From NCBI GenBank assembly GCA_023416655.1, contig JAEZHK010000030.1, positions 1 through 57,703 of the forward strand: a DNA stretch of 57,703 bases, written 5' to 3'. Of this stretch, positions 8,641 to 17,341 are shown one piece after another; the first letter of the stretch is position 1, and every line of letters starts with the position of its first letter. The notes under the pieces were generated by a model. It made no database searches and was not told the origin of the DNA. It worked only from the letters and a program-made list of their open reading frames with translations. The stretch is from Bacillota bacterium (GTDB lineage: Bacteria > Bacillota > Clostridia > Christensenellales > Aristaeellaceae). The position numbers and the translations under genes were made by a program.

Positions 8641-9849
8641 ATGAAGAATATAGCCGCGGCTGTGGATTTCGGTACCTCCAAGATCGTGACGCTGCTGGCC
8701 GAGAGCGGGGGCTTCAGCCGGTGCGACATCATCGGTTCGGGCACCGTTCCCTATGAAGGCTATATGGACGGGGGCTGGAACGAACCCGAAAAGCTGGCCC
8801 AGTCCATGCGCAGCGCCATCAGCGCCGCGGAATTGGAAGGCAAGGCCCACATTCGCGAAGTCTACGTCGGCGTACCCTGTGAATATATCCGCGTGCTGAC
8901 CGCCGAGGCGGAGGTTCCGATCGCCGCGCAGGACGGCCGCGCGACCGACGAAGACGTCAACCTGGTGCAGGACACCGCGGCGGACAAGCTGCGCCTTTTT
9001 GAGCAGGTGGGCGTGGTCATCCACCGCAGCCCCGCCTGGTTCAGGCTGGACGGCGGGAAGAAGACCATGTCGCCGGTGGGTCTGCGCGGAAGTGTGCTTC
9101 AGTCCAAAGTCTCCTTTATTCTGGCGGATCCGGCCTTCATCGATCAGGCGAACGCGCTCTTTGGCGAACTCGGGCTGACGGTGATGGGCTTTTTGTCGCC
9201 GTCGATGGGCGAGAGCCTGCTCCTTGTTCCGCTGGAGGACCGGGACAGGGCGGCGGTTTTGATCGACGTGGGTTACCTCAACACCGAGTTCTCCGTCGTC
9301 GAGGGCGACGCCATCGTCTACCACGCGGTGCTGCCCGTTGGCGGCGGCCACATCACGGCGGATTTGGCGACCGACCTTGAGATTTCCATGCGCGCGGCCG
9401 AGCAGATCAAGCGGGAGTACATCTTCATCCCCGACGAGTTCGATCCGGCGGGCGATCCCGAGGTGCTGGACGACGAGGGACGCCGCCTGGCCTTCCCGCG
9501 CGCCTTCGTGCAGAAGAGCGTGGAGGGGAGCACGGGCGAACTGGTCCGCATGTTGGACCTTGCGATCAAAGAGGCCTCGTCGCTGCTCGGGCCGAGGTCC
9601 CAGATCTTCATGACGGGCGGGGGCCTTGCCATGGTGCGCGGCGGCCGCGAGTACCTGGCCGAGAAGCTGGCGCGGCCCGTCAAGATCCCGATGGCCAAGG
9701 CCGCCAAGCTCAACAGCCCCGTCTACGCCAGCGCGCTCGGGCTGGTCGATCTGGTGTTTGATTCCATCGAGCAGCGCACCGCCCAGGAGGAGAGCCTGCC
9801 GGGCAGGCTGGCCGGGGGCTTGCGCGGGCTTTTGAGTCGAAAAGGTTAG
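8641..9849 (+). CDS. ftsA: Cell division protein FtsA
   Basis: Actin-like ATPase that anchors FtsZ to the membrane. 402 residues from ATG 8641. The phosphate-1 motif AAAVDFGTSKIVTLL is at the N-terminus, VLIDVGYLNTEFSVVEG is the phosphate-2 region, and MTGGGLAMVRG the adenosine motif; the SHS2 (1C) domain falls at about residues 85-165. The C-terminal RLAGGLRGLLSRKG is an amphipathic, basic helix as expected for a membrane-targeting sequence. A GTG at 8614 is a possible longer start, but ATG 8641 gives the usual N-terminus. Divergence from textbook FtsA is noticeable; context before ftsZ makes the call firm. Confidence 0.9.
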   Translation: MKNIAAAVDFGTSKIVTLLAESGGFSRCDIIGSGTVPYEGYMDGGWNEPEKLAQSMRSAISAAELEGKAHIREVYVGVPCEYIRVLTAEAEVPIAAQDGRATDEDVNLVQDTAADKLRLFEQVGVVIHRSPAWFRLDGGKKTMSPVGLRGSVLQSKVSFILADPAFIDQANALFGELGLTVMGFLSPSMGESLLLVPLEDRDRAAVLIDVGYLNTEFSVVEGDAIVYHAVLPVGGGHITADLATDLEISMRAAEQIKREYIFIPDEFDPAGDPEVLDDEGRRLAFPRAFVQKSVEGSTGELVRMLDLAIKEASSLLGPRSQIFMTGGGLAMVRGGREYLAEKLARPVKIPMAKAAKLNSPVYASALGLVDLVFDSIEQRTAQEESLPGRLAGGLRGLLSRKG

Positions 9850-9879
9850 TGTCAATACTGCAAGCGAGGGGGATGCCTT

Positions 9880-11172
9880 GTGCTGGAATTTGAAGTGGAC
9901 AACAACAATTTTGCATCCATTAAGGTCATCGGCGTCGGCGGCGCCGGCACCAATGCGGTCAACCGGATGGTGGAGTCCGGGCTGCGCGGCGTCGATTTTA
10001 TCGCTGTCAACACGGACAAGCAGGCGTTGACGCTGTCCAAGGCTGAGACCAAAATCCAAATCGGCGAAAAGGTCACCAAGGGCCTGGGCGCGGGCGCAAA
10101 ACCCCAGATCGGCCAGCAGGCCGCCGAGGAGAGCCGCGAGGAGATCGCCCAGGTGGTCAAGGGCGCGGACCTCGTGTTCGTCACCTGCGGCATGGGCGGC
10201 GGCACCGGCACCGGCGCGGCCCCGGTCATCGCGGAAATCGCCCGCAACATGGGCATCCTGACCATCGGCGTCGTCTCCAAGCCCTTCCTCTTTGAGGGCC
10301 GGCAGCGGATGAAGAACGCCGAGGCGGGCATCGAGCAGCTCAAGCTGAACGTGGACACGCTCGTCGTCGTACCCAACGACCGCCTGTTGCAGGTGGTCAC
10401 CAAGGGCACCACGATGACCGACGCGTTCCGCATCGCGGACGATACGCTGCGCCAGGGCATCCAGGGCATTTCGGACCTGATCGCCGTGCCTTCGCTGATC
10501 AATCTCGACTTCGCGGACGTCCGCTCGGTCATGGAGAGCAGGGGCCTGGCGCACATGGGCATCGGCGTGGGCAAGGGCGAAAACCGCATGGTGGACGCCG
10601 CCAAGAAGGCCATCGCCAGCCCGATGCTGGAAACCACCATCGAGGGCGCGCGCGCTGTGCTGATCAACATCACCGGCGGCCCGACCACCTCCATCATCGA
10701 CATCAACGAGGCCGCCCAGCTGATCACCCAGGCCGCCGATCCGGAGGCCAACATCATCTTCGGCGCGGACATCGACGAGTCGCTTGATGACGAGGTTCGC
10801 ATCACCGTCATCGCCACAGGCTTTGAGAAGCAGCCCTTTCCGGGCGGTGCAAACAACCGCCGCCAATCCAGCCGCGGGCCCGAGCGCATGCCCGAGCGGC
10901 AGCCCGAGCCCCAGCCGGAACCCCAGCCGCAGCAGCACGCGTCCCGCGGCTATGACGCCTCCGACGTGTCGCCGATCTTCTCTGGGGACAGGCAGCAGCG
11001 AGAGCGCTCCTACCTGGACGACATGCCCTCCTACGAGCCCAAGCCGCAGCCCCGGCCGCAGCAGCCGCCGCAGCCGCAGGAGCGCGTCTATCAGGACAGG
11101 CCCAGCGAGGACCGCGGGCAGCCCCGACGCGGCTTTACGCCCGACGTGCCCAACTTCCTGCGCCGCAAGTAA
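9880..11172 (+). CDS. ftsZ: Cell division GTPase FtsZ
   Basis: Tubulin-like GTPase that forms the division ring. 430 residues. IGVGGAGTNAVNRM near residue 18, the GTP signature GMGGGTGTGAAPVIA near 105, and the T7-loop NLDFADVRSVM near 208 are intact. The linker after residue 315 is long and built of PEPQPEPQPQ-type repeats; the protein ends TPDVPNFLRRK, the conserved C-terminal peptide that binds FtsA and other partners. Start is GTG with GAGGGGG about nine bases upstream. A strong terminator follows. Confidence 0.97.
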   Translation: MLEFEVDNNNFASIKVIGVGGAGTNAVNRMVESGLRGVDFIAVNTDKQALTLSKAETKIQIGEKVTKGLGAGAKPQIGQQAAEESREEIAQVVKGADLVFVTCGMGGGTGTGAAPVIAEIARNMGILTIGVVSKPFLFEGRQRMKNAEAGIEQLKLNVDTLVVVPNDRLLQVVTKGTTMTDAFRIADDTLRQGIQGISDLIAVPSLINLDFADVRSVMESRGLAHMGIGVGKGENRMVDAAKKAIASPMLETTIEGARAVLINITGGPTTSIIDINEAAQLITQAADPEANIIFGADIDESLDDEVRITVIATGFEKQPFPGGANNRRQSSRGPERMPERQPEPQPEPQPQQHASRGYDASDVSPIFSGDRQQRERSYLDDMPSYEPKPQPRPQQPPQPQERVYQDRPSEDRGQPRRGFTPDVPNFLRRK

Positions 11173-11191
11173 AGACTCGAACCCGTTTCCC

Positions 11192-11219
11192 AAGCCCTCC
11201 GCGAGGAGGGCTTCTTTTT
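11192..11219 (+). terminator. Rho-independent terminator after ftsZ
   Basis: AAGCCCTCC and GGAGGGCTT form a nine-base-pair stem with a GCGA loop, followed by CTTTTT. It ends the division transcript 20 bases after the ftsZ stop. Confidence 0.9.
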
Positions 11220-11222
11220 GTC

Positions 11223-11500
11223 TCGGAAAGCCGCAAATAAGGCGTATACCGGAGCAAGCCGCGCCGCTTAAGGGAAGGCTACGGCACCTCCGTGGGGCCT
11301 ATGAAGGGACCCCATGAAAGCCACACGAGCCGCTCAGGTCGCCTCCGGTGCCATGCGCGCATTCCTTCATTGGGTACATATCAGCGCGCCGGAAATGTAT
11401 GTCGCGCGGCGCCGTGACCGTTTGCGCGTAGTTTCACACCCGCTTCGGTTGCACAAATTCCTTAAATAAAAATTCCACAATCGATACACAAAGTTTCGGA
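11223..11500. other. Gene-free stretch before spoIIGA regulatory region
   Basis: About 280 bases with no supported coding sequence. Short imperfect stems occur (for example GGGGCC near 11296 with GGACCC near 11308). I do not recognise an RNA family here. Confidence 0.5.
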
Positions 11501-11503
11501 AAA

Positions 11504-11751
11504 TTCGACATGATTGTGCGGGAGAAGTCCTATGGCCTGTGGATTAGCGATTGTGGACGAATCCCCATTTACGGGGAAAGCGCGCTTTAAATGGCTTAAA
11601 GCCCCTCAAATGCCCCGAACATGCTGTCGTTTTGAAGGCGCGCAAGCCTTTTTTTCACCGAAGGATTGTCGAAATTGCTCTGAAACGTCGAACGAATTCC
11701 GTTGTTCAGGGTAAAAAAGCTGCGTTTTTCGCGCAGGGCTTTTCCTATAAT
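11504..11751 (+). promoter_or_regulatory. Candidate Spo0A-controlled promoter region of spoIIGA-sigE
   Basis: Two perfect 0A-box cores and one near match occur: TTCGACA (reverse strand TGTCGAA) at 11504-11510, TGTCGAA at 11667-11673 and CGTCGAA at 11686-11692, the last two spaced 19 bases apart, about two helical turns. TATAAT at 11746-11751 is a good -10, but no -35 stands out at 17 bases. In Bacillus the spoIIG promoter has 0A boxes and an unusual spacer, which this resembles; that is inference. AT content is higher here than in the flanking genes. Confidence 0.6.
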
Positions 11752-11765
11752 TGCCACAGGCGGTG

Positions 11766-12575
11766 GTGAGATTGGGTATCGGTCTCGAACGCTATGTACT
11801 CGTCAATTTCATGATGAATTGTGTTGTGATTGGCGTCATCGCGAAATTTCGAGGCCGGAACCGGTGGGGATTGACGCTCTTTGCGGCGGCGTTCGGCGCC
11901 GTGTACGCGGTGGCGATGCAGTACCCGGCGTTCTACCAGCTCCGTTGGTGGCCCTCCAGGATCGCGCTGACCGCGGCGCTCGCCGCCGTCGCCGTCCGGA
12001 TCGAGAAGCCGAGGGACCTCCTCACCAACACGTGTCTGCTCCTTGGCGGCGTCGCCTTCCTGGGCGGCGCGGTCAACCTCGCGCAGCGCCTCGTCCAGGA
12101 CCCGGTCGCTTCCCTCATTACAGGCGCAGCTTTGGGTACAATCGGCATGCTGGCGTTCGTAAACGTACGAGCGCGCCGCATGGAGAAATGGGAGATGATG
12201 CTACGGCTCATCCGGGGCGACCGGCGCGTAGAACTGAGCGCGCTGGTTGACACCGGCAACAGGTTACAGGAACCCATCAGCGGACAACCTGTCGTGATCG
12301 CGTCGGAATATAAACTTCGAAACGTGCTTCCGGTAAATTTCCAGGCCGACCTGGCAGCCGACCGGCTGCCGCCGGGGTTCCGGCTGGTTGGATACAAAAG
12401 TCTTTCGGGATCTGGAAAAATGGTGTGTTTTCGACCGGACGAACTGCTCGTCTCGACGGGGGACGGCTGGCTCAGCGCGCCGGACGTTTGGGTGGCGGTA
12501 TACCCAGGCAAGCTTCCGGGAAATGTCTACGCGCTCGCGCCGCCGGTGTTGGGACGTGTGCATAACGTGCATTGA
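11766..12575 (+). CDS. spoIIGA: Sigma-E processing peptidase SpoIIGA
   Basis: Membrane aspartic protease that removes the pro-sequence of sigma E in the mother cell after septation. About 269 residues: five hydrophobic segments in the first 150 residues, then a soluble domain with ALVDTGNRLQEPISGQP, the DTGN active-site motif of the family. Length is slightly below the roughly 300 of Bacillus. The exact start is unsure: GTG 11763/11766, TTG 11751 and TTG 11772 are in frame; the -10 at 11746 argues for the later ones. It ends just before the RBS of sigE, the conserved spoIIGA-sigE arrangement. Confidence 0.88.
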   Translation: MRLGIGLERYVLVNFMMNCVVIGVIAKFRGRNRWGLTLFAAAFGAVYAVAMQYPAFYQLRWWPSRIALTAALAAVAVRIEKPRDLLTNTCLLLGGVAFLGGAVNLAQRLVQDPVASLITGAALGTIGMLAFVNVRARRMEKWEMMLRLIRGDRRVELSALVDTGNRLQEPISGQPVVIASEYKLRNVLPVNFQADLAADRLPPGFRLVGYKSLSGSGKMVCFRPDELLVSTGDGWLSAPDVWVAVYPGKLPGNVYALAPPVLGRVHNVH

Positions 12576-12588
12576 GGAGGAGACGCCG

Positions 12589-13305
12589 ATGGTACATCCT
12601 GCGGGACAAACAATCAGGCAGACTGTCTTGGGGTTGATTGTCAAAATGCGCAAGGGCAACATCTGCTACATCGGCGGATGTGACATGCTGCCTGCGCCTC
12701 TGGGTAGAGACGAGGAAACCGACGCGCTCGAACGCCTTCAGGACGGCAACCTCCAGGCCCGCGGCCTTTTGATCGAGCACAACCTGCGGCTCGTGGTGTA
12801 CATCGCGCGCAAATTTGAAAACACCGGCATCAACATCGAGGACCTGATCTCCATCGGCACGATCGGCTTGATCAAGGCGGTCAATTCTTTCAAGCCCGAA
12901 AAGAAGATCAAGCTCGCCACCTACGCCTCGCGCTGCATCGAAAACGAGATCCTGATGGTGCTTCGGCGGAGCAGCCGCCTCCGGCTCGAGGTGTCTTTCG
13001 ACGAGCCGCTCAATACCGACTGGGACGGCAACGAGCTGCTACTGAGCGACATCCTGGGCACCGAAAACGACCTGGTCTCCCGGGATCTCGACAGCGACGT
13101 GGAGCGGCAGATGCTCTACGGCGCGATCAAACGGCTGGGTCCCAGGGAAAAAAACATCGTCAAGCTCCGCTACGGGCTGGCCGACGGCGCGGAGCACACG
13201 CAAAAGGAAGTCGCGGACCTGATGGGCATTTCCCAAAGCTACATCTCCCGCCTGGAGAAGCGCATCATCAAGCAGCTGCAGACGGAGATGTTGAAAATGG
13301 CATAA
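12589..13305 (+). CDS. sigE: RNA polymerase sporulation sigma factor E
   Basis: Early mother-cell sigma factor, made as an inactive precursor. 238 residues. The first ~30 residues form a hydrophobic/amphipathic pro-sequence; processing is expected before YIGGCDMLPAPL. Region 2 (RLVVYIARKFENTG, DLISIGTIGLIKAVNSF, KLATYASRCIENEILM) and region 4 (REKNIVKLRYGL, TQKEVADLMGISQSYISRLEKR) are complete. ATG 12589 follows GGAGGAG. The usual next gene sigG is absent; a copy of the dispersed repeat follows instead. Confidence 0.95.
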   Translation: MVHPAGQTIRQTVLGLIVKMRKGNICYIGGCDMLPAPLGRDEETDALERLQDGNLQARGLLIEHNLRLVVYIARKFENTGINIEDLISIGTIGLIKAVNSFKPEKKIKLATYASRCIENEILMVLRRSSRLRLEVSFDEPLNTDWDGNELLLSDILGTENDLVSRDLDSDVERQMLYGAIKRLGPREKNIVKLRYGLADGAEHTQKEVADLMGISQSYISRLEKRIIKQLQTEMLKMA

Positions 13306-13307
13306 AC

Positions 13308-13482
13308 GCGCGCACGAAATCCGCAAGCGGCTTTCGTGCGCAAGGGGAAAATCTGCGTGAACCTAAAAATCTGCGGATTTTTCGGGCGGTTCACTGACTT
13401 GTGGAATTGTTTCGGTCCCCGGTGTGCGCACTGGGGACCGAAACACGTTTCCGGCGCTCAGGTCGCCGAAAACGGTGACAGC
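13308..13482 (+). repeat. Four-hairpin dispersed element, copy B
   Basis: Same four-hairpin order as the other copies, beginning about 3 bases after the sigE stop. It is the copy with the most informative paired changes: hairpin 1 is GCGCACGAAA/TTTCGTGCGC rather than GCGTTGAAAA/TTTTCAACGC; hairpin 2 is GTGAACC/GGTTCAC; hairpin 3 is a long perfect stem GTTTCGGTCCCC/GGGGACCGAAAC. All three keep base pairing with different bases. No gene is seen from 13306 to 13542. Confidence 0.9.
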
Positions 13483-13542
13483 CTTTAGCGCCGAGGGGAT
13501 GCTGGAGGCCGCTTTGTACGATGATTCTGGTAGGGAATGAAC

Positions 13543-14115
13543 TTACAGATACCGGCGAACGCGCTTTCGGTAGGCGGCGTAATCCGCGCCGTAGTGGACG
13601 GAAAGGAAGGCTTCTTCCCGCAGGATCTGGCGATGGATGGCCAGCGCCAAAAGCGGGAGGACGATGGCGAGCGCCGGATTGGGGTTCACCATGAACTGCC
13701 CGAGGAAGAACAGCAGGAAGCACACGTAGATCGGGTTTCGGCTGACGGCGAACATGCCGGTGGTCACCAGCTTGTCCGGCTTTTTCTCGTCGATTCCGAC
13801 GCGGAACGAATCCCCGAACGATCGGAGCGTCATCGCGAAACCGGCGAGCGCGACGGCGGAAAGCGCGAGGCCCAGCCAGCCGATGGCGGCGCTTCTCCAG
13901 AAGGGTTGAACGAGCCAGCGCGGCATCGGAAGCCCGAACGCGCAGGCGAGGATGGTATAGGCGAGGGCCAGGAAAACCGGCACCAGCAGGAGGTCGCTCC
14001 GGTCGGTCTCCGCGAACACGATCGCGCGGATGCCCTTCTTGCGGAGCATCGCCGCCCTGCCGCCCAACATCAGGAAAAACAGCGCCAGCGCCAGAGCGCT
14101 CAGGATTCCAAGCAT
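13543..14115 (-). CDS. Isoprenylcysteine carboxyl methyltransferase-like membrane protein
   Basis: 190 residues with four to five membrane segments and the ICMT/phospholipid methyltransferase C-terminal signature: LVTTGMFAVSRNPIYVCFLLFFLG followed by REEAFLSVHYGADYAAYRKRVRRYL. These motifs bind S-adenosylmethionine in the family; the substrate in bacteria is mostly unknown. ATG at 14115 is preferred because AAGGAGG sits seven bases before it. It is the last gene before the sigE-side repeat, convergent with sigE. Chemical role here is not determined. Confidence 0.82.
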   Translation of the reverse strand: MLGILSALALALFFLMLGGRAAMLRKKGIRAIVFAETDRSDLLLVPVFLALAYTILACAFGLPMPRWLVQPFWRSAAIGWLGLALSAVALAGFAMTLRSFGDSFRVGIDEKKPDKLVTTGMFAVSRNPIYVCFLLFFLGQFMVNPNPALAIVLPLLALAIHRQILREEAFLSVHYGADYAAYRKRVRRYL

Positions 14116-14184
14116 GTGTCCTCCTTCCGCCGGTTCAACGCCGGCTTCGCCTTTTGTTGAGGCTCGGATGGTCAACCTGTCATG

Positions 14185-14481
14185 ACTGTTCGGTTTGCTT
14201 ATGGCCGCGCCGCCGCGCCTGCTGTGTCGGGTGTATCTGCCTGCGCCGTCGCTTACGCACCCTAGGATTCGCGGTCGCCTCGACCTGGTTGCGCTGTCGC
14301 TTCCGAAGCGCCCGGCTGCGCGGATGCTTCAGCCGATTGCGTTGTCGCTTCCGCACCGTCAGGCTTCGCGGTCGCCTTGGCCTTCGCTGGTGGTGGGGCC
14401 GCTTCCGAAGCACCGGGCTGCGCGGATGCTTCGGCCAGTTGCGTTGCCGCATCCGCACCGTCAGGCTAGGTCGCCTCGGCC
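14185..14481 (-). repeat. Out-of-frame low-complexity tail repeats after the DUF4340 gene
   Basis: Two near-identical units about 93 bases apart (near 14309-14384 and 14402-14467, plus strand numbering) and degenerate flanks. Read on the minus strand one base out of frame with the upstream gene, they are open from about 14467 to a TAG at 14262-14264 and encode Ala/Glu/Thr/Gln/Pro-rich sequence such as AEASAQPGASEA, the same composition as the end of the upstream protein (EATAQPDGAEATG). I infer a frameshift that cut a longer low-complexity tail. Confidence 0.7.
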
Positions 14482-15189
14482 TCAGCCGGTTGCTTCCGCG
14501 CCATCCGGTTGCGCGGTTGCCTCGAGGGCGCGCGCGGCGGCCAGGTTCGCCTTCTCCTCGGCGGTCTGCTCCAGCTCGTCCAGCGGGCGGTGGAACGCCT
14601 CATAGATGGATTCCGCGGCGACGTAGACCGCCGGATCGCCCACGCGCTGCAGGTAGTAATAGCCGCCGGTCGGCACGAGGCCGCCGAAGCGCAGTTCCTC
14701 ACGCACGCCGTCCCGGTAGCCGATGGTCACGGCCATCGTTGGCTCCTTCAGGCCGTACTGATCCAAGTCCTCGGGGGTGCGGGTGGCCATGTCCTCCACC
14801 GTCAGGTCGGAAGCGTAGCGCTCCATTTGCAGCACCCGGGCTGTGCTGACCGCGAAGTCCGGGTTCCCTTCCAGCGCATACTCCTCGCCGAGCACGTCGT
14901 TCTCGTCGGACAGGTCATAGTCGTTTTGATTGATGAGCGTGTAGGGATTGCTTCCGGCCATCGCGACCGTGATGGAGCGCAGGAGCGTTCGGTCGCGCTC
15001 GATGAGCACGTAGGCGGTCCGCTCCGCTTCCTCCTGCGGCGCGGCCTGCGGGCGGATCAGCGTGAACAGGAGGAAAGCCAGCGCCGCCGCCAGCGCCAGA
15101 ATAATGAGCACGAACGCGCGGCGAGGTTTTTTGTCCTTGAAGGGTCGCAGCGAACCCGCGCTTGAAAGCGGCTTTTTTCCCTCGCTCAC
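14482..15189 (-). CDS. DUF4340-type membrane-anchored protein
   Basis: 235 residues: basic cytoplasmic N-terminus (KDKKPRRAF), one membrane helix at about 26-47, then an extracytoplasmic domain. Position behind an ABC-2 ATPase, permease and GldG-like protein matches DUF4340 proteins found in such gliding/ABC auxiliary operons; the PEDLDQYGLKEPTMAVTIGY segment is typical of that family. Starts at GTG overlapping the upstream stop (GTGA), with AGGAGG eight bases before. Ends in an Ala-rich tail that is probably truncated by a frameshift, since the next 200 bases continue similar repeats in another frame. Confidence 0.75.
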   Translation of the reverse strand: MSEGKKPLSSAGSLRPFKDKKPRRAFVLIILALAAALAFLLFTLIRPQAAPQEEAERTAYVLIERDRTLLRSITVAMAGSNPYTLINQNDYDLSDENDVLGEEYALEGNPDFAVSTARVLQMERYASDLTVEDMATRTPEDLDQYGLKEPTMAVTIGYRDGVREELRFGGLVPTGGYYYLQRVGDPAVYVAAESIYEAFHRPLDELEQTAEEKANLAAARALEATAQPDGAEATG

Positions 15190-16625
15190 AGCCGCCGCCT
15201 CCTTAAGTACATCACCGTGCCCGCCACCAGCACCGCGCCCGGGATCAGCGCCACCACCAGCATCGCCAGCAGCCACAGCGTGCGCGCGTTGGGGATGTTC
15301 AGAACCTCCGCGGTCAACGCCTTGGAGCGGATCTGGACGCCCGTCTGGTGGCCCGCCAGCCATTTGACGGCGTTCACTGCGAAGTCCAGGTTGCTGCTGG
15401 AATACATGTAGTCGCTGTCCGCGGCCACGTAGAGGTTGCCCACCGCCACCACCCGCGCGCCTTCGAGCCCCTGCTCGGAGGCGGCGGCCAGCGTAAACGG
15501 GCCGCGCTCGTCCGCGGCGTCCGGCTCAGTCATGGAGCCTTCGAAATCGGTCGGCTTGATGAACGCCCCCGAGGAGGTCGTGATGATCGGCGAAACGGAG
15601 AAGCCGTCCGCGGCTAAAGTGTCCACCGCGCAGGAGCCGGGCAGGATCAGCCTTGTGCCGGTGAGCGTCGCCGTGATCTCGTGCTCCGCGTCCACATTGG
15701 GCACGAGGTACAGCTGGCCCGACAGGTAGTTGCCGGTGGCCGCCGCGTCTTCCACCACCACACCGCCCTCGAAGGCAAGGCCCGCTTCCGCTAGCAGCTT
15801 CACAAAGTTCGGCGTCTTGGACAGGTCGATGGACGGGTCGCTGACGAACAGGAAGTGACCGCCGTCCTTCAAAAATGTCTCAAGCTGCGCGAGTTCCCCC
15901 GCCGTCAGGTCCAGCGACGGCGCGAGGATCAAGAGCGTATCGCCCTTCTCCAGCGCCTCCGCGCCGCCCAGCTCGAAGGAGCGCACCTCGAAGTTCTCCC
16001 GCTCCAGCTGCGCGACGAAGAGGGTGCAGAAGTCCCGGTTCAGCTCGTTGTGGCCGGTCAGGAACAGCGCGCGCGGCGCGTCGGCGCTAGTGACGTAGAG
16101 GAGCGCGGAGGTCAGCGCCGCCTCGCCGTCGAAGGCCGCGCGCTGGTAAGCGCCCGTGGTTTCATCGTAGGTGTAGGTGTAGAGATCGCTCGAGGGAATG
16201 GGCTTGACGCGGCTCATGTCGGCGTTTGAGACAGCCACGGAGCCTTCGGGTAGCGCCTGCTCCGAACCCTTGAGCTTTTTGACGAGCCCCGGCTGGGTCA
16301 CCGGGTCCAGCGTGCGGACGGTGATGCGCGGGTTCAGTGCGTGGTAGCGGTCCGCAAGCGCGGTGAGCGTCGTGCGGTCTTCCGAATTGGTGCCGGTCCG
16401 GAACAGAAGGTAGATTACTGCGTCCTGGTCCAGCGCGGAAACCGCCTGCACGCTCTCCTCGGACAGCGCGGTCAGGTTGCCCCCGGTCAGGTCCAGCTTC
16501 AGCGCCCAGCGCTCGTCGGCGGCGTCCGCCAGGAGGTTCACCGCCACCGCCGCCAGGATCACGAGCAGCGTGGTCAGCATGGCGTAGCCGCCCAGCCGCA
16601 GGCGTGTCTTTCTGGAGGACTTCAT
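15186..16625 (-). CDS. GldG-family auxiliary ABC transport protein
   Basis: 479 residues with one N-terminal membrane helix (about 18-36), a large extracytoplasmic domain and a C-terminal membrane helix ending in RRRRL. The early LDLTGGNLTALSEESVQAVSALD segment matches the start of ABC_transp_aux/GldG proteins, and LFLTGHNELNRDF is another family landmark. ATG 16625 overlaps the permease stop by four bases and has GGAGGTGG upstream. Role is inferred from family only: accessory subunit of an ABC-2 complex, substrate unknown. Confidence 0.85.
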   Translation of the reverse strand: MKSSRKTRLRLGGYAMLTTLLVILAAVAVNLLADAADERWALKLDLTGGNLTALSEESVQAVSALDQDAVIYLLFRTGTNSEDRTTLTALADRYHALNPRITVRTLDPVTQPGLVKKLKGSEQALPEGSVAVSNADMSRVKPIPSSDLYTYTYDETTGAYQRAAFDGEAALTSALLYVTSADAPRALFLTGHNELNRDFCTLFVAQLERENFEVRSFELGGAEALEKGDTLLILAPSLDLTAGELAQLETFLKDGGHFLFVSDPSIDLSKTPNFVKLLAEAGLAFEGGVVVEDAAATGNYLSGQLYLVPNVDAEHEITATLTGTRLILPGSCAVDTLAADGFSVSPIITTSSGAFIKPTDFEGSMTEPDAADERGPFTLAAASEQGLEGARVVAVGNLYVAADSDYMYSSSNLDFAVNAVKWLAGHQTGVQIRSKALTAEVLNIPNARTLWLLAMLVVALIPGAVLVAGTVMYLRRRRL

Positions 16626-17341
16626 ACGCTTCGCCACCTCCTCCGGTCGACCACCCGCGCTGTCAGGAACAAAAGCACCAGGATGAACGAGAGGAAGTAA
16701 ACGAGGTCCGCCGTGGAGATCAGCCCCGCGGTGAACGCGTAGTATCGGTCATACAGGCTGACCCAGCCGATGGCCGACGGCAGCCAGGGCAGGAGCGGCA
16801 CGTCCAGCGAAGGGCCGACGGACTCTATGAACTGGATCATCAGGTTTACGCCGAAGGTGGCCACCGCCGCGGTCAGCTGGCTTTCGGTGACCGCAGACAT
16901 CAGAATGCCCACCGCCACGTAGCTCGCGCCCAGGAGGAAAAAGCCCAGATAGCCCGAGGCGATCAGCGGCGCGTGGGGCGTGCCGTAAATGAAGAGGATG
17001 GCGACGCAGGGGAGAGTGCAGAGCATCGTCAGCGCCAGCACGGCGACCGCCGCCAGGTACTTGCCTAGGACGATTGCGCCGACCGGCAGGGGGGAGGTGA
17101 GCAGCAGCTGGTCGGTGCGCATGCGCTTTTCCTCGCTCAATAGCCGCATCGTGAGCAGCGGCATGACCAGCATGAAGAGGAAGCTCATCGAATCAAACAT
17201 CAAGCCCAGGTTGGAATTCATCTGTAAGAGGTTGCCAGACAGGAAGAAGATGCCCGAGAGCAGCAGAAACACGCCCATGAACACGTAGCCCAGCGGTGTA
17301 TAGAAATAGCTCTGAAGTTCGCGCCTGAAAACCGCAAGCAT
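16622..17341 (-). CDS. ABC-2 type permease
   Basis: 239 residues with six predicted membrane segments, starting MLAVFRRELQSYFYTPLGYVF, the typical GldF/ABC-2 opening. The loop LSEEKRMRTDQLLLTSPL is the coupling region seen in this family. ATG 17341 shares one base with the stop of the ATPase gene (TAATG), so these are translationally coupled. With the ATPase it should form an exporter or membrane-remodelling ABC complex; substrate unknown. Confidence 0.88.
   Translation of the reverse strand: MLAVFRRELQSYFYTPLGYVFMGVFLLLSGIFFLSGNLLQMNSNLGLMFDSMSFLFMLVMPLLTMRLLSEEKRMRTDQLLLTSPLPVGAIVLGKYLAAVAVLALTMLCTLPCVAILFIYGTPHAPLIASGYLGFFLLGASYVAVGILMSAVTESQLTAAVATFGVNLMIQFIESVGPSLDVPLLPWLPSAIGWVSLYDRYYAFTAGLISTADLVYFLSFILVLLFLTARVVDRRRWRSV

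Noticed and set aside
8188..11193. A 1001-residue open frame on the minus strand opposite divIB, ftsA and ftsZ
   Set aside because: High GC content leaves the antisense frame free of stops; the plus-strand genes are unmistakable and the antisense protein has no recognisable domain.
11514..11769. Two overlapping short frames (66 and 72 residues) before spoIIGA
   Set aside because: They overlap the Spo0A boxes and promoter, lack good RBSs and differ in frame without protein-like features.
13537..14160. Plus-strand open frame opposite the methyltransferase-family gene
   Set aside because: Composition is antisense-like and the minus-strand frame has a strong RBS and a recognisable ICMT motif.
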